From assembly GCF_000264995.1 (NCBI RefSeq), contig NW_006767451.1:428502-492501 (forward strand): a stretch of DNA of 64,000 bases. Reading direction: 5' to 3'. The stretch comes from Punctularia strigosozonata HHB-11173 SS5 (Eukaryota > Basidiomycota > Agaricomycetes > Corticiales > Punctulariaceae). Below are positions 32,082-43,818 of this stretch, one piece after another (position 1 is the first letter of the stretch; each line of letters begins with the position of its first letter). The notes under the pieces are model-generated. The model did no database searches. It had not been told where the DNA came from and saw only the letters and a program-made list of their open reading frames with translations. The position numbers were made by a program, and so were the translations under genes.

Positions 32082-33470
32082 TCAACACCATCCGATTGTG
32101 TAGTAAGCGTATTCCACTTCGTCGTCCCCGCGCTTCTCGCCTCCTTCGCATAGGATGGCCTGTTTGGATAAGATCCGGAGTTCGAGGTCGTCCGGGGACG
32201 TAGGTGGCGTCCGGACGCGGGGCGCGAACGCGAAAGCTTCTTCGACCGTGCGCGATTCGGCATCGTGCGTCGCCCGCAAGGGGATGACGAGGTGAAATCT
32301 GCCTCCTCCCCTTCCGGAAAGGTCCAAGCCGTCGTGCCCGGAACTTCCCCGGTGTAAAGATGGTTTCGCCAACATCCGTTCTACGCAGGTCCGGATCCAG
32401 GACGCGTGCTGCGCTTCATAGATGATGTCGGCACCTAGTATCATGTCGAACCGGCGCGAGAACGGGTCCGCAGCCTCGATGCCGGTTGTATCATACCCAT
32501 TCGTGCCTGCTTCATATGGAGCGGGCGGAGGTTGGGACCAGTCGAGGAAACGTGAGGAAACGCGCGCCGGCGGCGCGGGACCAGAAGTTGATGCGGAACC
32601 GCCAGCAACGCGGTAAGGGAAGTTGGCGTCGATGTTCCTCTGAAGGTTCTGCAGAACGGACGGATAGAAGTCTGTCGCAAGGATCGTGGCGTCTGTGTGG
32701 ACATCATCGAGCTTATGCCGGCGATGTCTGTCTAAACACTTGCCCAAAGCGAGGCTGACGAGCCCCGTCCCAGCTCCGAGCTCTAAGACCCGCAAAGGGG
32801 TGGAATGGGCGTTACGCCCATCTAAATACCAATCTGGCAGGAACCGCCCCGGCTCTTCGACGATCATCTCCGCCAGCACGTACGCGCCGCCCCACGTCTG
32901 GGCACCGACGCTCTCGTACGCGCCGTTGTCCAGGGGTGCGTCCGTGAGCTGAACGTCGATCACGTCGTCCAAGCCGAACTTGAGGTGACGGGTGATCACA
33001 CCAGCGCCGGCGGTTCCGGAGAGCACGGCGAGGAGGGCGGCAGCGTCCCTAACGACGACCTCGACGGCGCCGGCTCGGTCTATTTCCATGTCTTCTATGA
33101 CAGTGCCAAGTTGGGCTGCGTTTATGTCTTCTATGTCTAGCGAGCCAATGTGCGCGACGACGGCTGTCAGCCAGCGCAGCGCGTACGCGCGCTCGAAGGG
33201 GTCTTCGCGGATAATCTCCGCAGGTGGCGCTCCTTCGCCTTTCCTCCCCAGTCCAAGCGTCAAAGCTTCCTCCGCCTTGCCCCCGCGTCTGGATATCCTA
33301 CGAGAACCGCGGATAGTGGGGATGTAGATCGCGCGCAGATAGCGGAGACATGATGCCAGTTCCGAGAGAGTCGAAGCGGCCGCCGCAAGGTCTAAATCAG
33401 CGAAACGAGAGATCTTCTTGATCGGGAGCAGGCGAGACGACGGCGGGAGGCCATCGGTGGAAATCGTCAT
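32082..33470 (-). CDS. SAM-dependent protein methyltransferase (METTL21/EFM type), about 462 aa
   Basis: A single-exon frame. The start is taken at the Met in MTISTDGLPPSSRLLPIKK (33470) because the 32 codons upstream are Ser/Arg-rich and resemble UTR. The N-terminal half is helical and family-specific. The catalytic half has GAQTWGGAYVLAEMI, the SAM motif I LRVLELGAGTGLVSLALG, an acidic motif II (ILATDFYPSVL), and the post-motif FDMILGADIIYE (near residue 350). This is the family-16 methyltransferase fold that modifies lysines or other residues of proteins such as elongation factors; the substrate cannot be told. The C-terminus is EYAYYTIGWC. A retrotransposon now sits 83 bp upstream of the start, in a promoter once shared with the pseudouridine synthase. 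Confidence 0.75.
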   Translation of the reverse strand: MTISTDGLPPSSRLLPIKKISRFADLDLAAAASTLSELASCLRYLRAIYIPTIRGSRRISRRGGKAEEALTLGLGRKGEGAPPAEIIREDPFERAYALRWLTAVVAHIGSLDIEDINAAQLGTVIEDMEIDRAGAVEVVVRDAAALLAVLSGTAGAGVITRHLKFGLDDVIDVQLTDAPLDNGAYESVGAQTWGGAYVLAEMIVEEPGRFLPDWYLDGRNAHSTPLRVLELGAGTGLVSLALGKCLDRHRRHKLDDVHTDATILATDFYPSVLQNLQRNIDANFPYRVAGGSASTSGPAPPARVSSRFLDWSQPPPAPYEAGTNGYDTTGIEAADPFSRRFDMILGADIIYEAQHASWIRTCVERMLAKPSLHRGSSGHDGLDLSGRGGGRFHLVIPLRATHDAESRTVEEAFAFAPRVRTPPTSPDDLELRILSKQAILCEGGEKRGDDEVEYAYYTIGWC

Positions 33471-33552
33471 AAATGCATGCGGACAAGACGAGAGGGAGGA
33501 GGAGGAGCGAAGAGATCGAGCTCGGGGCAGACAATTTCGACGCGAAGGGCGT

Positions 33553-33841
33553 TGTGACGCGAGCAAAGCCCGATAAGGCTAAGGTGCGTTCACACGGTTA
33601 GGTTTTCGAGCGGCACAAGCAGAGAGTCACAGATCTCGGATTGAGCACTCGAGTAAGGTAAAACAAGAAACCAAAAGGTGAGCTCCCGACGACGAGGTCG
33701 CTTGACTTTATACCCTCGTCGTCGTCAGATGGAGCATGTGGTAGTAGAATGATAATCAAAAGGGAACGGCGCGCCAGCGCCGGCTTGCTCGAAAAGGAAA
33801 TATAGTCTCGGTCCGACCTCCGGGAGAACCGGCACGTTACA
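33553..33841 (-). repeat. 3' LTR of the Gypsy element
   Basis: 289 bp, TG...CA ends, matching 43401-43689 base for base as far as I can compare by eye. It lies next to the GGCGT duplication. Confidence 0.9.
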
Positions 33842-34342
33842 TCCGCCCTCCCAAAGTGGGAACCGCTTTGACCAAAAAGGAAAAATCCCGACGCTCCTTC
33901 ACCGCGCCTCGCGCTCCTTCATCTTGCGCTTCTCATTACGCTTCTCCTCGCCGATCATGACACCCCTCGCAGTCTTCAGCAGGGCATAAGCGATGACCTT
34001 GCTATTCGCTCCACCGAGCCCGAGTAGATCCTCCACTCCGCCCGCTAGAGTCCCTCCTCCCGCCGATGATCCCGCGGTGCCAGCCCTGACCGCCTTCTCC
34101 TCACCCACGGGCGCCTTCTTCGGCCCCTCAGCCTCCGATGCCACCATGGGGGCTTTAGTCTTCTTCTTCTTCTTTTTCCTGCTGCCCTCGCCGGTGCCTT
34201 CGTCAGCCGGCCTCTTATCTGCTCCTGCCTTTGGTTTATCGACGGTCCCCCCACCGCCCGTCGCTCCCAGGTCACGGCGCCGAGTCTCGATAGCGTCGAG
34301 ACCTTCTGCGGAATAGGATCGACCGCGCGATGTCCATCGCAT

Positions 34343-34797
34343 NNNNNNNNNNNNNNNNNNNNNNNNNNNNNNNNNNNNNNNNNNNNNNNNNNNNNNNNNN
34401 NNNNNNNNNNNNNNNNNNNNNNNNNNNNNNNNNNNNNNNNNNNNNNNNNNNNNNNNNNNNNNNNNNNNNNNNNNNNNNNNNNNNNNNNNNNNNNNNNNNN
34501 NNNNNNNNNNNNNNNNNNNNNNNNNNNNNNNNNNNNNNNNNNNNNNNNNNNNNNNNNNNNNNNNNNNNNNNNNNNNNNNNNNNNNNNNNNNNNNNNNNNN
34601 NNNNNNNNNNNNNNNNNNNNNNNNNNNNNNNNNNNNNNNNNNNNNNNNNNNNNNNNNNNNNNNNNNNNNNNNNNNNNNNNNNNNNNNNNNNNNNNNNNNN
34701 NNNNNNNNNNNNNNNNNNNNNNNNNNNNNNNNNNNNNNNNNNNNNNNNNNNNNNNNNNNNNNNNNNNNNNNNNNNNNNNNNNNNNNNNNNNNNNNNN
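34343..34797. other. Assembly gap (455 N) between two copies of the same sequence
   Basis: The gap lies inside the Gypsy element. The 714 bp on its left (33629-34342: LTR plus the element's 3' coding tail) reappear on its right (34798 to about 35517), with small differences close to the gap edge. Most likely two contig ends that overlap were scaffolded with an artificial gap; a short tandem copy is less likely. Confidence 0.85.
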
Positions 34798-35010
34798 ACA
34801 GATCTCGGATTGAGCACTCGAGTAAGGTAAAACAAGAAACCAAAAGGTGAGCTCCCGACGACGAGGTCGCTTGACTTTATACCCTCGTCGTCGTCAGATG
34901 GAGCATGTGGTAGTAGAATGATAATCAAAAGGGAACGGCGCGCCAGCGCCGGCTTGCTCGAAAAGGAAATATAGTCTCGGTCCGACCTCCGGGAGAACCG
35001 GCACGTTACA
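34798..35010 (-). repeat. Partial LTR next to the assembly gap
   Basis: The last 213 bp of the LTR, identical in sequence to 33629-33841. Its left part is lost in the gap. It is probably the same 3' LTR represented twice, not a third LTR. Confidence 0.75.
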
Positions 35011-38000
35011 TCCGCCCTCCCAAAGTGGGAACCGCTTTGACCAAAAAGGAAAAATCCCGACGCTCCTTCACCGCGCCTCGCGCTCCTTCATCTTGCGCTT
35101 CTCATTACGCTTCTCCTCGCCGATCATGACACCCCTCGCAGTCTTCAGCAGGGCATAAGCGATGACCTTGCTATTCGCTCCACCGAGCCCGAGTAGATCC
35201 TCCACTCCGCCCGCTAGAGTCCCTCCTCCCGCCGATGATCCCGCGGTGCCAGCCCTGACCGCCTTCTCCTCACCCACGGGCGCCTTCTTCGGCCCCTCAG
35301 CCTCCGATGCCACCATGGGGGCTTTAGTCTTCTTCTTCTTCTTTTTCCTGCTGCCCTCGCCGGTGCCTTCGTCAGCCGGCCTCTTATCTGCTCCTGCCTT
35401 TGGTTTATCGACGGTCCCCCCACCGCCCGTCGCTCCCAGGTCACGGCGCCGAGTCTCGATAGCGTCGAGGACCTTCTGCGGGAATAGGATCGACCGCGGC
35501 GATGGTCCATCGCATTCTAGACTAAAACCTTGGTCTTGACGAATGTCCTCGTCGACCAGGCACAACGACGCGGTCTTCGGGTTGATGAGAGTGTACAGCG
35601 TCGTACGGAGCTCGCGATAGCCTGGCGGGAGCGAGCTGAGCTCGAACGAGAAGGTGCCATCGCGCATCGAGTCGTCGGTCTCCAGGTACGATTCGACAAC
35701 TTCGAGCTTGTACCGAGTGAACGGGCAGCCGACCATAGGACGGGGAACGTTGTCGACGACGAATGCGAGGTCGCGCGTGTCGAACACGATCCCTTTGTAG
35801 ACGTCGACGAAGCGGTCGGAATCGTCGACGTCTTGAGCCATTGGTGAGTGGGTAGAGTTTCGAATATGCAGTTGGTGTAGGTGAGCGATGAATTGACTTT
35901 CGGCAAGCCGATCACCCTCGCGAAGCGTCTCCTTATAGGCACGCCCTCCAGGACGTCCATCGTCCCAGTTACCAACGATCATTATCGCACCAGCGAAAAT
36001 CTGCGGATCATCAACCGCGATCCGTCCTACCCCTTCAGGTAAGTCGGCTGCGGTGTTCACGCCCTGTTCGTCTAGATACAACTTCAGCTGCTCAAGACCA
36101 TCCACCTTGTCAAACGGAAGCCAGGTAACGTCCCCGGCCTTCCATTTAATCTCGAACACCGCCGCTAATCCTTTTCCTTTATGCGCTAGGATCTTGTCCA
36201 CAGCCCACTCTGACCCATCTTCGCCAAAGTCGGCAACCTGGGTTTCCGACCGACCGGGGAACAATCGATCGTCGTTCGCCACATGGACACGTAACAAGGA
36301 TGAATGGAACACGGGGTGTACGCCACGTTGTATCAACCGAGATGGGATATCTACCCGGTACGAGTTATTACCGAAGTCCTTGGAGATATGGTATGGACCG
36401 ATATACTTGGGTATGAGCTTCCGAGCCCGTCCTTTCGGGAAGCTGATGTTCTTCGTAGATATGTAGACCATATCACCCACTACAAACGGCGCCGGCCTTC
36501 GATGTCGGTTGGCCAACCTGGTTTGTTTAACTCGTGCTTCTAGTATTGCATCATGAGCGGCCATGATGGCGGATTTCATTCGTTGGGCGAACACGCGCAC
36601 TCCCGGATACTCAGGCGTCGACGGCTGGTCCCAGATCAACGAGCGCGGCATGCGGCCCGTGTCTAGGAAGAACGGTGCGTACCCTGTGCTCTCAGACCGA
36701 GCTGAGTTGATGGCGAATTCGATCCCAGGCAGCTTGGACACCCAATCCTTCTGATCCGGGCTTACACACGCTCGGATCATTTGGGTTATCGTTCTATTGG
36801 CCCGCTCAGTTGACCCATCACTTTCCGGATGGTACGTACTCGACATGGACAATTTGACCCCTAACATCTTATTCAGATGTTGCCAAAAGGTACTTGTAAA
36901 CAGGACGTCTCGATCACTCACGATCCGCCGAGGCAGCCCATGCAGCCTATAGATTTCTGCAAAAACGAGCTCGGCGATGTCTCTCGCACGATAGTCTTGC
37001 CTACTGGGCACCAAATGGACACGCCCCGACAGTAAGTCGATTATCACAGTGATTTCGTCATAAGAGGAGTCACGATCCTTTGAGGCAGGTAGTGGCCCAA
37101 CAAAATCGATCCCGATAGCCTCCCAGGGCTGAGCCGGTACTGGCAGTGGGTTCAGCAACCCATACGGCTTCTGATTATTAGGTTTACTTCGACGGCAAGT
37201 CACACAACTTTCGCAGAACGCGCGCACGTCGGGAACCATTGACTTCCACCAAACAGCACTCCGGATATACGCCACCGTCTTCGACGGTCCGAGGTGAGCC
37301 AACGTCGAGTGAGCGCGCGTAATGATCATCTCACGCACCCGTCACGCCCCTATCATGCAATCCGGTATGCATAATAGTTTAGCGCCGCCGTCTTTTAGGT
37401 ATAGTACCCCGTCTTCGAATACGAAGTTACTATACTGCCCAGGTGCCTCGAGTATCAACTTAAAGAACGGATCCTCCTCATATCGCCCGCGAAGGCTACC
37501 GGGTATTGCGGCTCCGTTCTCGTACTCGCAAACTACATCGATGAACGAAGGTGGTACCGGATCCTTAACAGGATCTGTCAATTCTGACGGATTGCCATCA
37601 ATCTCAGGGGATCGTGGCTGATCTTTGCTTCCCACCCCGCCCTCCTGACGCTGTTCAGGAACGAGCAGCGTCACCTTCTTGATGCGCTTGGCGAATTCTT
37701 TTGCCGTTTCAGCACGTCCGGTATCGGCGGGCTCGAGCCGAGTACGCGGTCACGGCCGCGGTCGTTCGGTCGCACTTGGTGCTGGGGCATCAAGGGACTG
37801 CCGTGAAGCCGGTTCAGGCACCGACGGCGGCTTCGGCAACCGGGGGCGCAGGGTGGCCATGCGCGCTTCCAGACCCGTCAAGATTGCCATGTCCCGGGAA
37901 CCACGCGGCGGATGATCGTCATCGTGCTGTACCATTTCGGCCCGAGCCCGTACAAGGCCCGGCTCGTCCGCCGCGTAGATGCGAGAGAGAGCATCCGCGA

Positions 38001-41000
38001 GCTCGTTCTCCAGCCCCGGTACGTACTCAATTTGGAAATTGAATTCAGAAAGTTTTTCCAGCCAACGCGCCTGACGACCTGTCAGGTTCTTCTGGTTCAT
38101 GAAGTGAACCAGGCCCTTGTGGTCAGTATACCACGTGAACGCCACACCGAGCAATAATTCGCGGTATCTCAGCATCGTCTCAAGCCCGGCAAGTAGTTCA
38201 ATTTCATGCACGGCATAATTCTGTTGCGCTGCTGACAATTTCGCGGAGTAGAACGCAACAACCGCTGCACTCCTCCAATCAGGACCCTGAAGAATGCAGC
38301 CACCTACACCGGTCAAGCATCCATCAGTGACAACATGGACCGGAGGAGCGTCAGGCCCGTACCTCATGGCGACATGATTGATGTCGCGGTGAGTACATAC
38401 TATCTTCCGAATTTCATCAAACGCCCGCTGTTCCGTAGGACCCCAGCGATACACCACATTATCGCCGGTGAGGCGATTGAGCACGTCCATCGGGATCCAA
38501 ATGCCGGCACAGCCATCAGCCAGGTATCCCACCGCGCCCAGGAATCCCCGCAGCAGATCCCGGTTCACCAGTACGTTCCACGTCCGAATCCGCTCAACCT
38601 TGACAGGATCGAGCCGAATCCCTTTGTGCGATACAATCTGGCCGAGGAGCTTAATCTCATCCGCTAGGAAATGCATCTTTTTCTCGGACAGGTAAAATTC
38701 GTTTTCGCGCAGAATATCGATGACTAACTTGACGCATCTAATGTGCTCCTCCAAGTCGTTGGAGTGCACTATCAGATCATCTAGGTAGATCTCGAGCCAG
38801 GACCCAATGAACGGCGAAAATAAGTCGGTCATCACCGCCATGAACGTTGCGATTGCATTACAATCGCCTTGCTGTAGAACATGACTGACCATTGTCCCGT
38901 CAGGCGTCGCCATCAAGGTATACTTTACATCGTCTGGTTCCACGCGTACCTGCTCATACGCGCCCTCCAGATCCATCGCCGTGAAATAGCGGCTAGCCGC
39001 CACTCGTCGCCGGATGCCATCCTGGTCAGGCAAGGGCGACGACATCTTCTCGGTGTTATCGTTCCTCGCACGTAAGTCGACGGTGTTCCGCATGCCCCCT
39101 GAAGGTTTACTGAGGAACATAATAGGTGACGCATTAACCCCGCTAGCATATTCCCATCGACCAGACTTCAGGAAAATGTCGCGTTTCGTGTTCCACTGTT
39201 CCCGGAAGCCTTCCGGGCACCGTGAAGCCCGAAAAGGATAACGCTTATCCTTGTCGATTATAGGGATGCGGTGGTTCACCCGTCGCAGAGGAGGTAGTGT
39301 AGTCTCCGCCGCCTTTTGGTACAGCGGCGACGCATACTCATGCAACGCCTTACGGATTTCCTCAATAGACCTTTCTTGCAACTTTGCCGCCCGAGACGCG
39401 AGTACACCTACGTCGTCCCCAGACTGCAACTCTACGGGCTGCTCACACCCGACGATAACTCGGGCAGGGTTCAACCCAACCATGATCCTGTGCTGCCAGA
39501 TAAACGGCGTGCCCAGGATCAAGTCATAACCATCGATGTTCATAATGTCGAAGGTGCGCTGGCTCGATATTTTCGCATACCGGAACGAAACTGTAGTCGA
39601 ATAATTGACCTTGGTCTTAGACCCTTGTGCCGCAAGCTGGACTGTGAGCTGCGCGTCAAGGGGCGCACGCTCGACCTTTAGTTGTTCTGCAAGCGTGGAG
39701 GACATGAAATCTCCGAGCGACCCGGAATCGAGCAACGCCCGGCATTCGTGCCCATTTACCGCGACCGTGATAACAACGGGGCGGGGTATCTTGCGACTGA
39801 CCGACTTAACCCGCACCGCATTCCGTTGTAACACTGGAAAACTTCCAACCGGCGGCTGCTTCACGCGAGCCACGCTGACACTCACATCGCGATCTTCTAG
39901 GTTCACCCCAATGCTCGCGGCATGATACCACAAGGTATTATCGTCCCCAACGGCGTACAACACACCATCAACCTCGAATACGCCTTCTACAGGTACGTCT
40001 TCGTCAGAATCATCCGACGGGATATTGAATCGTGTTCCAGGCGGGTAGTCACTATCCTCAAGGTCAGAACCCAGTGACCCGTCATCACGACGTAAGTCAC
40101 CTTCATCGACGTCCTCCGAGTCCGCGATACCCGAATTCCATTCACTGAAGAAATCAGTGGCGTCCATCCAGAGTTCATCACGCTCGAACCGCCGGGTAAG
40201 GTCAACAAATTCAAGCATCCGGACACGGTACCAGTTTACGAAATCGAAACTTCGACGCATCAAGAGCTCGTTCGGAACTTCGATCGAGATGTCGAGGTAG
40301 GGTTCGTGCATTATCCACGGTGTGTGGCCGTCCTCAGATAGAACCATATAGGCGTCGACAGCAAACTCTTCCGTCCAGGTTTCCCACAAATGCGGCAGTT
40401 GATCGATTCGCGCCTCGATGAGCTGTCCCATACGGTTGGCGACTGGGTCACCAAACCTCAAGGACCCTTCAACGAAAGCGTCCCGCTCAAGTCGGTGATC
40501 GCGCACGGTCTCCGGACATTCAAAGGTACTGTCGTCCGCCTGTCGTTCATACATCTCACACGTCTGACGAGCACGGTGTGTAATTCCCCGCGTTACTAAG
40601 TAGTCCACGATCCAACGATGCCAGCGCCGGCGGTACCGCCGGTACCACTCATGCGGTGATCGCGCAACAGCATACCGATCTGCGAGAGACGGGGGGTTCC
40701 CAAAGGGGTCCAGTCCGTCGTCTCGAACAACGGTGGTGTTTCCCTCGTCTATTTGTGGTACGTCTATATCGCCATCCAACCTCCAGTGAACAGAGCCACA
40801 ATGCAGTTCTTCTAACACTTCGGGCTCTTCGTCCTCTTCGAGGCCACCTTGTTCGTCGTCCAATTCCGACTCAGTAAAGTGAACGGCGTAACTCGTCTTA
40901 GATCCAGGTGCGTGCCCCTTGGAATCGCTTTTGATCTGTTGCCCAGCTGGGCAATTACGGCTCATATGCCCGGCCTTATGGCACTTAAAACATAGATTGT

Positions 41001-43400
41001 TTTCCAAGTGCTCCTTCATCTGTTCGCGCGATAGCGGTGAGTCCCGCTTCTGCACGCCATCTCTCCGTTTCGTGGACTCATTGGCAGACCCATTAGCTGG
41101 AGCGCCAGACGTTCCCGTCCGGGCAGCATATCCTCCGCGAGTAGTCTTGCCCCTTTCTTGGCGGCCTTGGTTGCCGCCGGACGCGCCTCCTCCACGACCA
41201 TTATGAGAACTCCTAGCTGCCGTCGATCCATCGACATGCAGGCTGTTGTTGATGGCTCGCTCGGCGACCAAAGCGCCCTCCAACACTTCGTCATACGAGT
41301 TAATGTCGGGGTGTAGGCGATCCAGGTATAGTTGACGGCTGATGTCGTCATTCAATCCTTGCCAAAACCGATGGATGAACTGACGATCCGACACTTCATC
41401 ACCCAGGTCGTCTTGGAATCCCTCCATGGTCGCCGCATATACCTTCACGGTGGATCCCAGCTGTCGCCAGGTGTGCCAACGATTCCGGATGGCATTCATG
41501 AACCCGTCCGGAAAGCAATAATTGAAAAGTTCATTGAAGAACTCGCGGACATCCCATTCTTCGGGCCGCTTCACGACACGTTTGAAGAACTGCTGTGCGT
41601 CTTTCTCTAGGAAGTGTCCTAACTTAGACACATGTCTCTCCCTGATGATTAACCCGTCTATCAAATACTCGACAGACTGTTCGACATATCGCTGGAACGC
41701 GTCAAGGTCATCCCTCCCGTCATACGCCTTCGGCGCCTCGGGTTTGATGTTTGGTTTCACCATGGATGCCCCAGCCCGTTCTAGCATTCTCATTGCGTCA
41801 TTTAGCTGCTTCAACTTTCGCTCAAGCGTCTGGCCTAACGAGCTATTCGGTGAAATAAATTGGGACAGGGGTGCCACCAAAGTGCGAACCTTACGCCCTG
41901 CCGATATTATAGCGCTGACCGACGAGACGACAGGTCTGGAAGTACTCATTCCATGTATACCAGAACGCCCTCCGTCCTCGTGCAAGGTGTCCTCGTCCCG
42001 GAACCCGACACGAGGATCCGACCCAGCTTCAGCTCGTCGGGAATCGTCCCTCGCATCATGCCGATCCCTCGATCGCCCTTGGCGCAGGGCAGCGATTTCG
42101 GAGGCCTGGGACTCAACAACGCTCGTTAGGCGATCGAGCCGGCCCAGTACATCGTCGAGACGGCGCTCAGCCTTCAGTCTTGCGTCCTCAGACTCCCTCC
42201 GAGACCGCTCAGCTTCAAGGCGAGCCTGACTGGCGGTATCACGTTCCTTCCGGGCCTCACGAACTTCTCGCTTGCAGGTTTCCTTATATAACGTCGCCGA
42301 GTCACGGGCTCGCGCCATAATGTCCTCAAGGGGTTCATTCGACGACGGCACAGACGACTCGCTCCGGGCTGGTAACCCCTTCGATCCCTGGTCACCCAGC
42401 CTGGTTTTCAAAGAGTCGAGCGCCGCGCGCTGAGCGCCGACGTCGATCTCGGCTTCCTCAAGCCCCATGTAGCTAAGGAACTCGGGTACGTCATCCCTCA
42501 CTAGTCCCTGCATACTATCGAGTGAAGTAGATACCTTACGCGCCTCCCCTTTTCTCTTATCAACAGGGGTAGGTGTCTCGGGTACGGCCTCCAACTCAGT
42601 GTCACTGTCGAACGGGCCGGATAATGAAGCCCGTCCTTTGCCTTTAGCCTTCTTAGGCGTACTCGGCACTCCCGGTACCTCCGGTGGATTGTATTCGATA
42701 TCCTCATCATCCTTGGTTACCAAGGATGTATCCTGGAGGCTGGACAATGACGCAAAACTATTGTCATTCCTTACGATTGTACGTTTAGACAGGACAGGAG
42801 ACGCGCTACGGCGCCTCCTTGGTACCTTTGACCAAGATTCGGTGCCGTCACTTGACGGCCCGCCGAACCCTCCAATAACGAAAGGCGTCAGGTCCCGCGA
42901 CTCATCCTTGAGTACGCCAGGCGCCTGAACCCTCAACATTCCCGCCCCACGCGATGCCTCACGCGGCGGTTGCATATCGGTAGGGACATCATCATGACGT
43001 CCCACCCCCGACTCAGCCCCTAGGCCGGATGCATGAGCACCGTCCGTCAATGGGGATCCTCCGACATCCGACACGGGGTCAGATGCTACCGGAAGACGAA
43101 CATCAGGAGGACCGTGAGCTGCCGCTCCGGTCCGTCCATCAGCAAGAGCACCCGATGGGCGTTCGGCGTCAGGGACGCCATCAGCCCGTCGGTCGCGACG
43201 GACCCACTGGCCCGTCGTTTCATCCCTAGACACCGGCATGATGTCAAGGGCACGCGCGATAACTTGAGGTTATGTTGCTCGTAGTCGTCGCGTCCGATGT
43301 AAGGGCGTACCTGGGTGATCAAGCCAGGTAGTTACCTATTCAAAGGAGTTAGCGACTAAGAGCGGTTAGGAAATACTCACTGAGATCTCTCTCAAAAATA

Positions 43401-43689
43401 TGTGACGCGAGCAAAGCCCGATAAGGCTAAGGTGCGTTCACACGGTTAGGTTTTCGAGCGGCACAAGCAGAGAGTCACAGATCTCGGATTGAGCACTCGA
43501 GTAAGGTAAAACAAGAAACCAAAAGGTGAGCTCCCGACGACGAGGTCGCTTGACTTTATACCCTCGTCGTCGTCAGATGGAGCATGTGGTAGTAGAATGA
43601 TAATCAAAAGGGAACGGCGCGCCAGCGCCGGCTTGCTCGAAAAGGAAATATAGTCTCGGTCCGACCTCCGGGAGAACCGGCACGTTACA
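43401..43689 (-). repeat. 5' LTR of the Gypsy element
   Basis: 289 bp, same ends and sequence as the 3' LTR, next to the GGCGT duplication at 43690-43694. Confidence 0.9.
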
Positions 43690-43818
43690 GGCGTTCAGGG
43701 GCCATGTGGACAGTGAATGAATCGCGGACGCCGGCTCGGTCAACTCTCTCGCCGTCCTCGTCCTCGTCGCGCTCGATGGTCCAATAAAACGTCGTCAATA
43801 TGCTTCCAAATCACCCCA

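Larger units (their letters stand above)
33553..43689 (-). mobile_element. Ty3/Gypsy (chromovirus-like) LTR retrotransposon
   Basis: This element lies on the minus strand with 289 bp LTRs at both ends that look identical by eye and begin TGTGAC and end TTACA. A 5 bp target duplication (GGCGT) lies at 33548-33552 and 43690-43694. Parts in element order: a Gag-like region (about 43.2-40.9 kb) with a coiled-coil N-terminus and a CCHC zinc knuckle (CFKCHKAGHMSRNC); protease (about 39.7 kb, ALLDSG); reverse transcriptase (about 39.1-38.5 kb, YLDDLIVHS); RNase H (about 38.3-38.0 kb); integrase with HHCC and DDE parts (about 37.3-36.6 kb); and a chromodomain-like segment (about 36.2-36.0 kb). A purine-rich tract (GGGAGGGCGGA) precedes the 3' LTR. 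About one or two breaks interrupt the coding part, so it does not look whole. The matching LTRs point to a recent insertion. An assembly gap lies inside. Confidence 0.9.

Noticed and set aside
34798-35010. A third LTR, meaning a second retroelement copy
   Set aside because: It ends at an assembly gap and matches the left LTR; the outer LTRs and target duplication fit one element.
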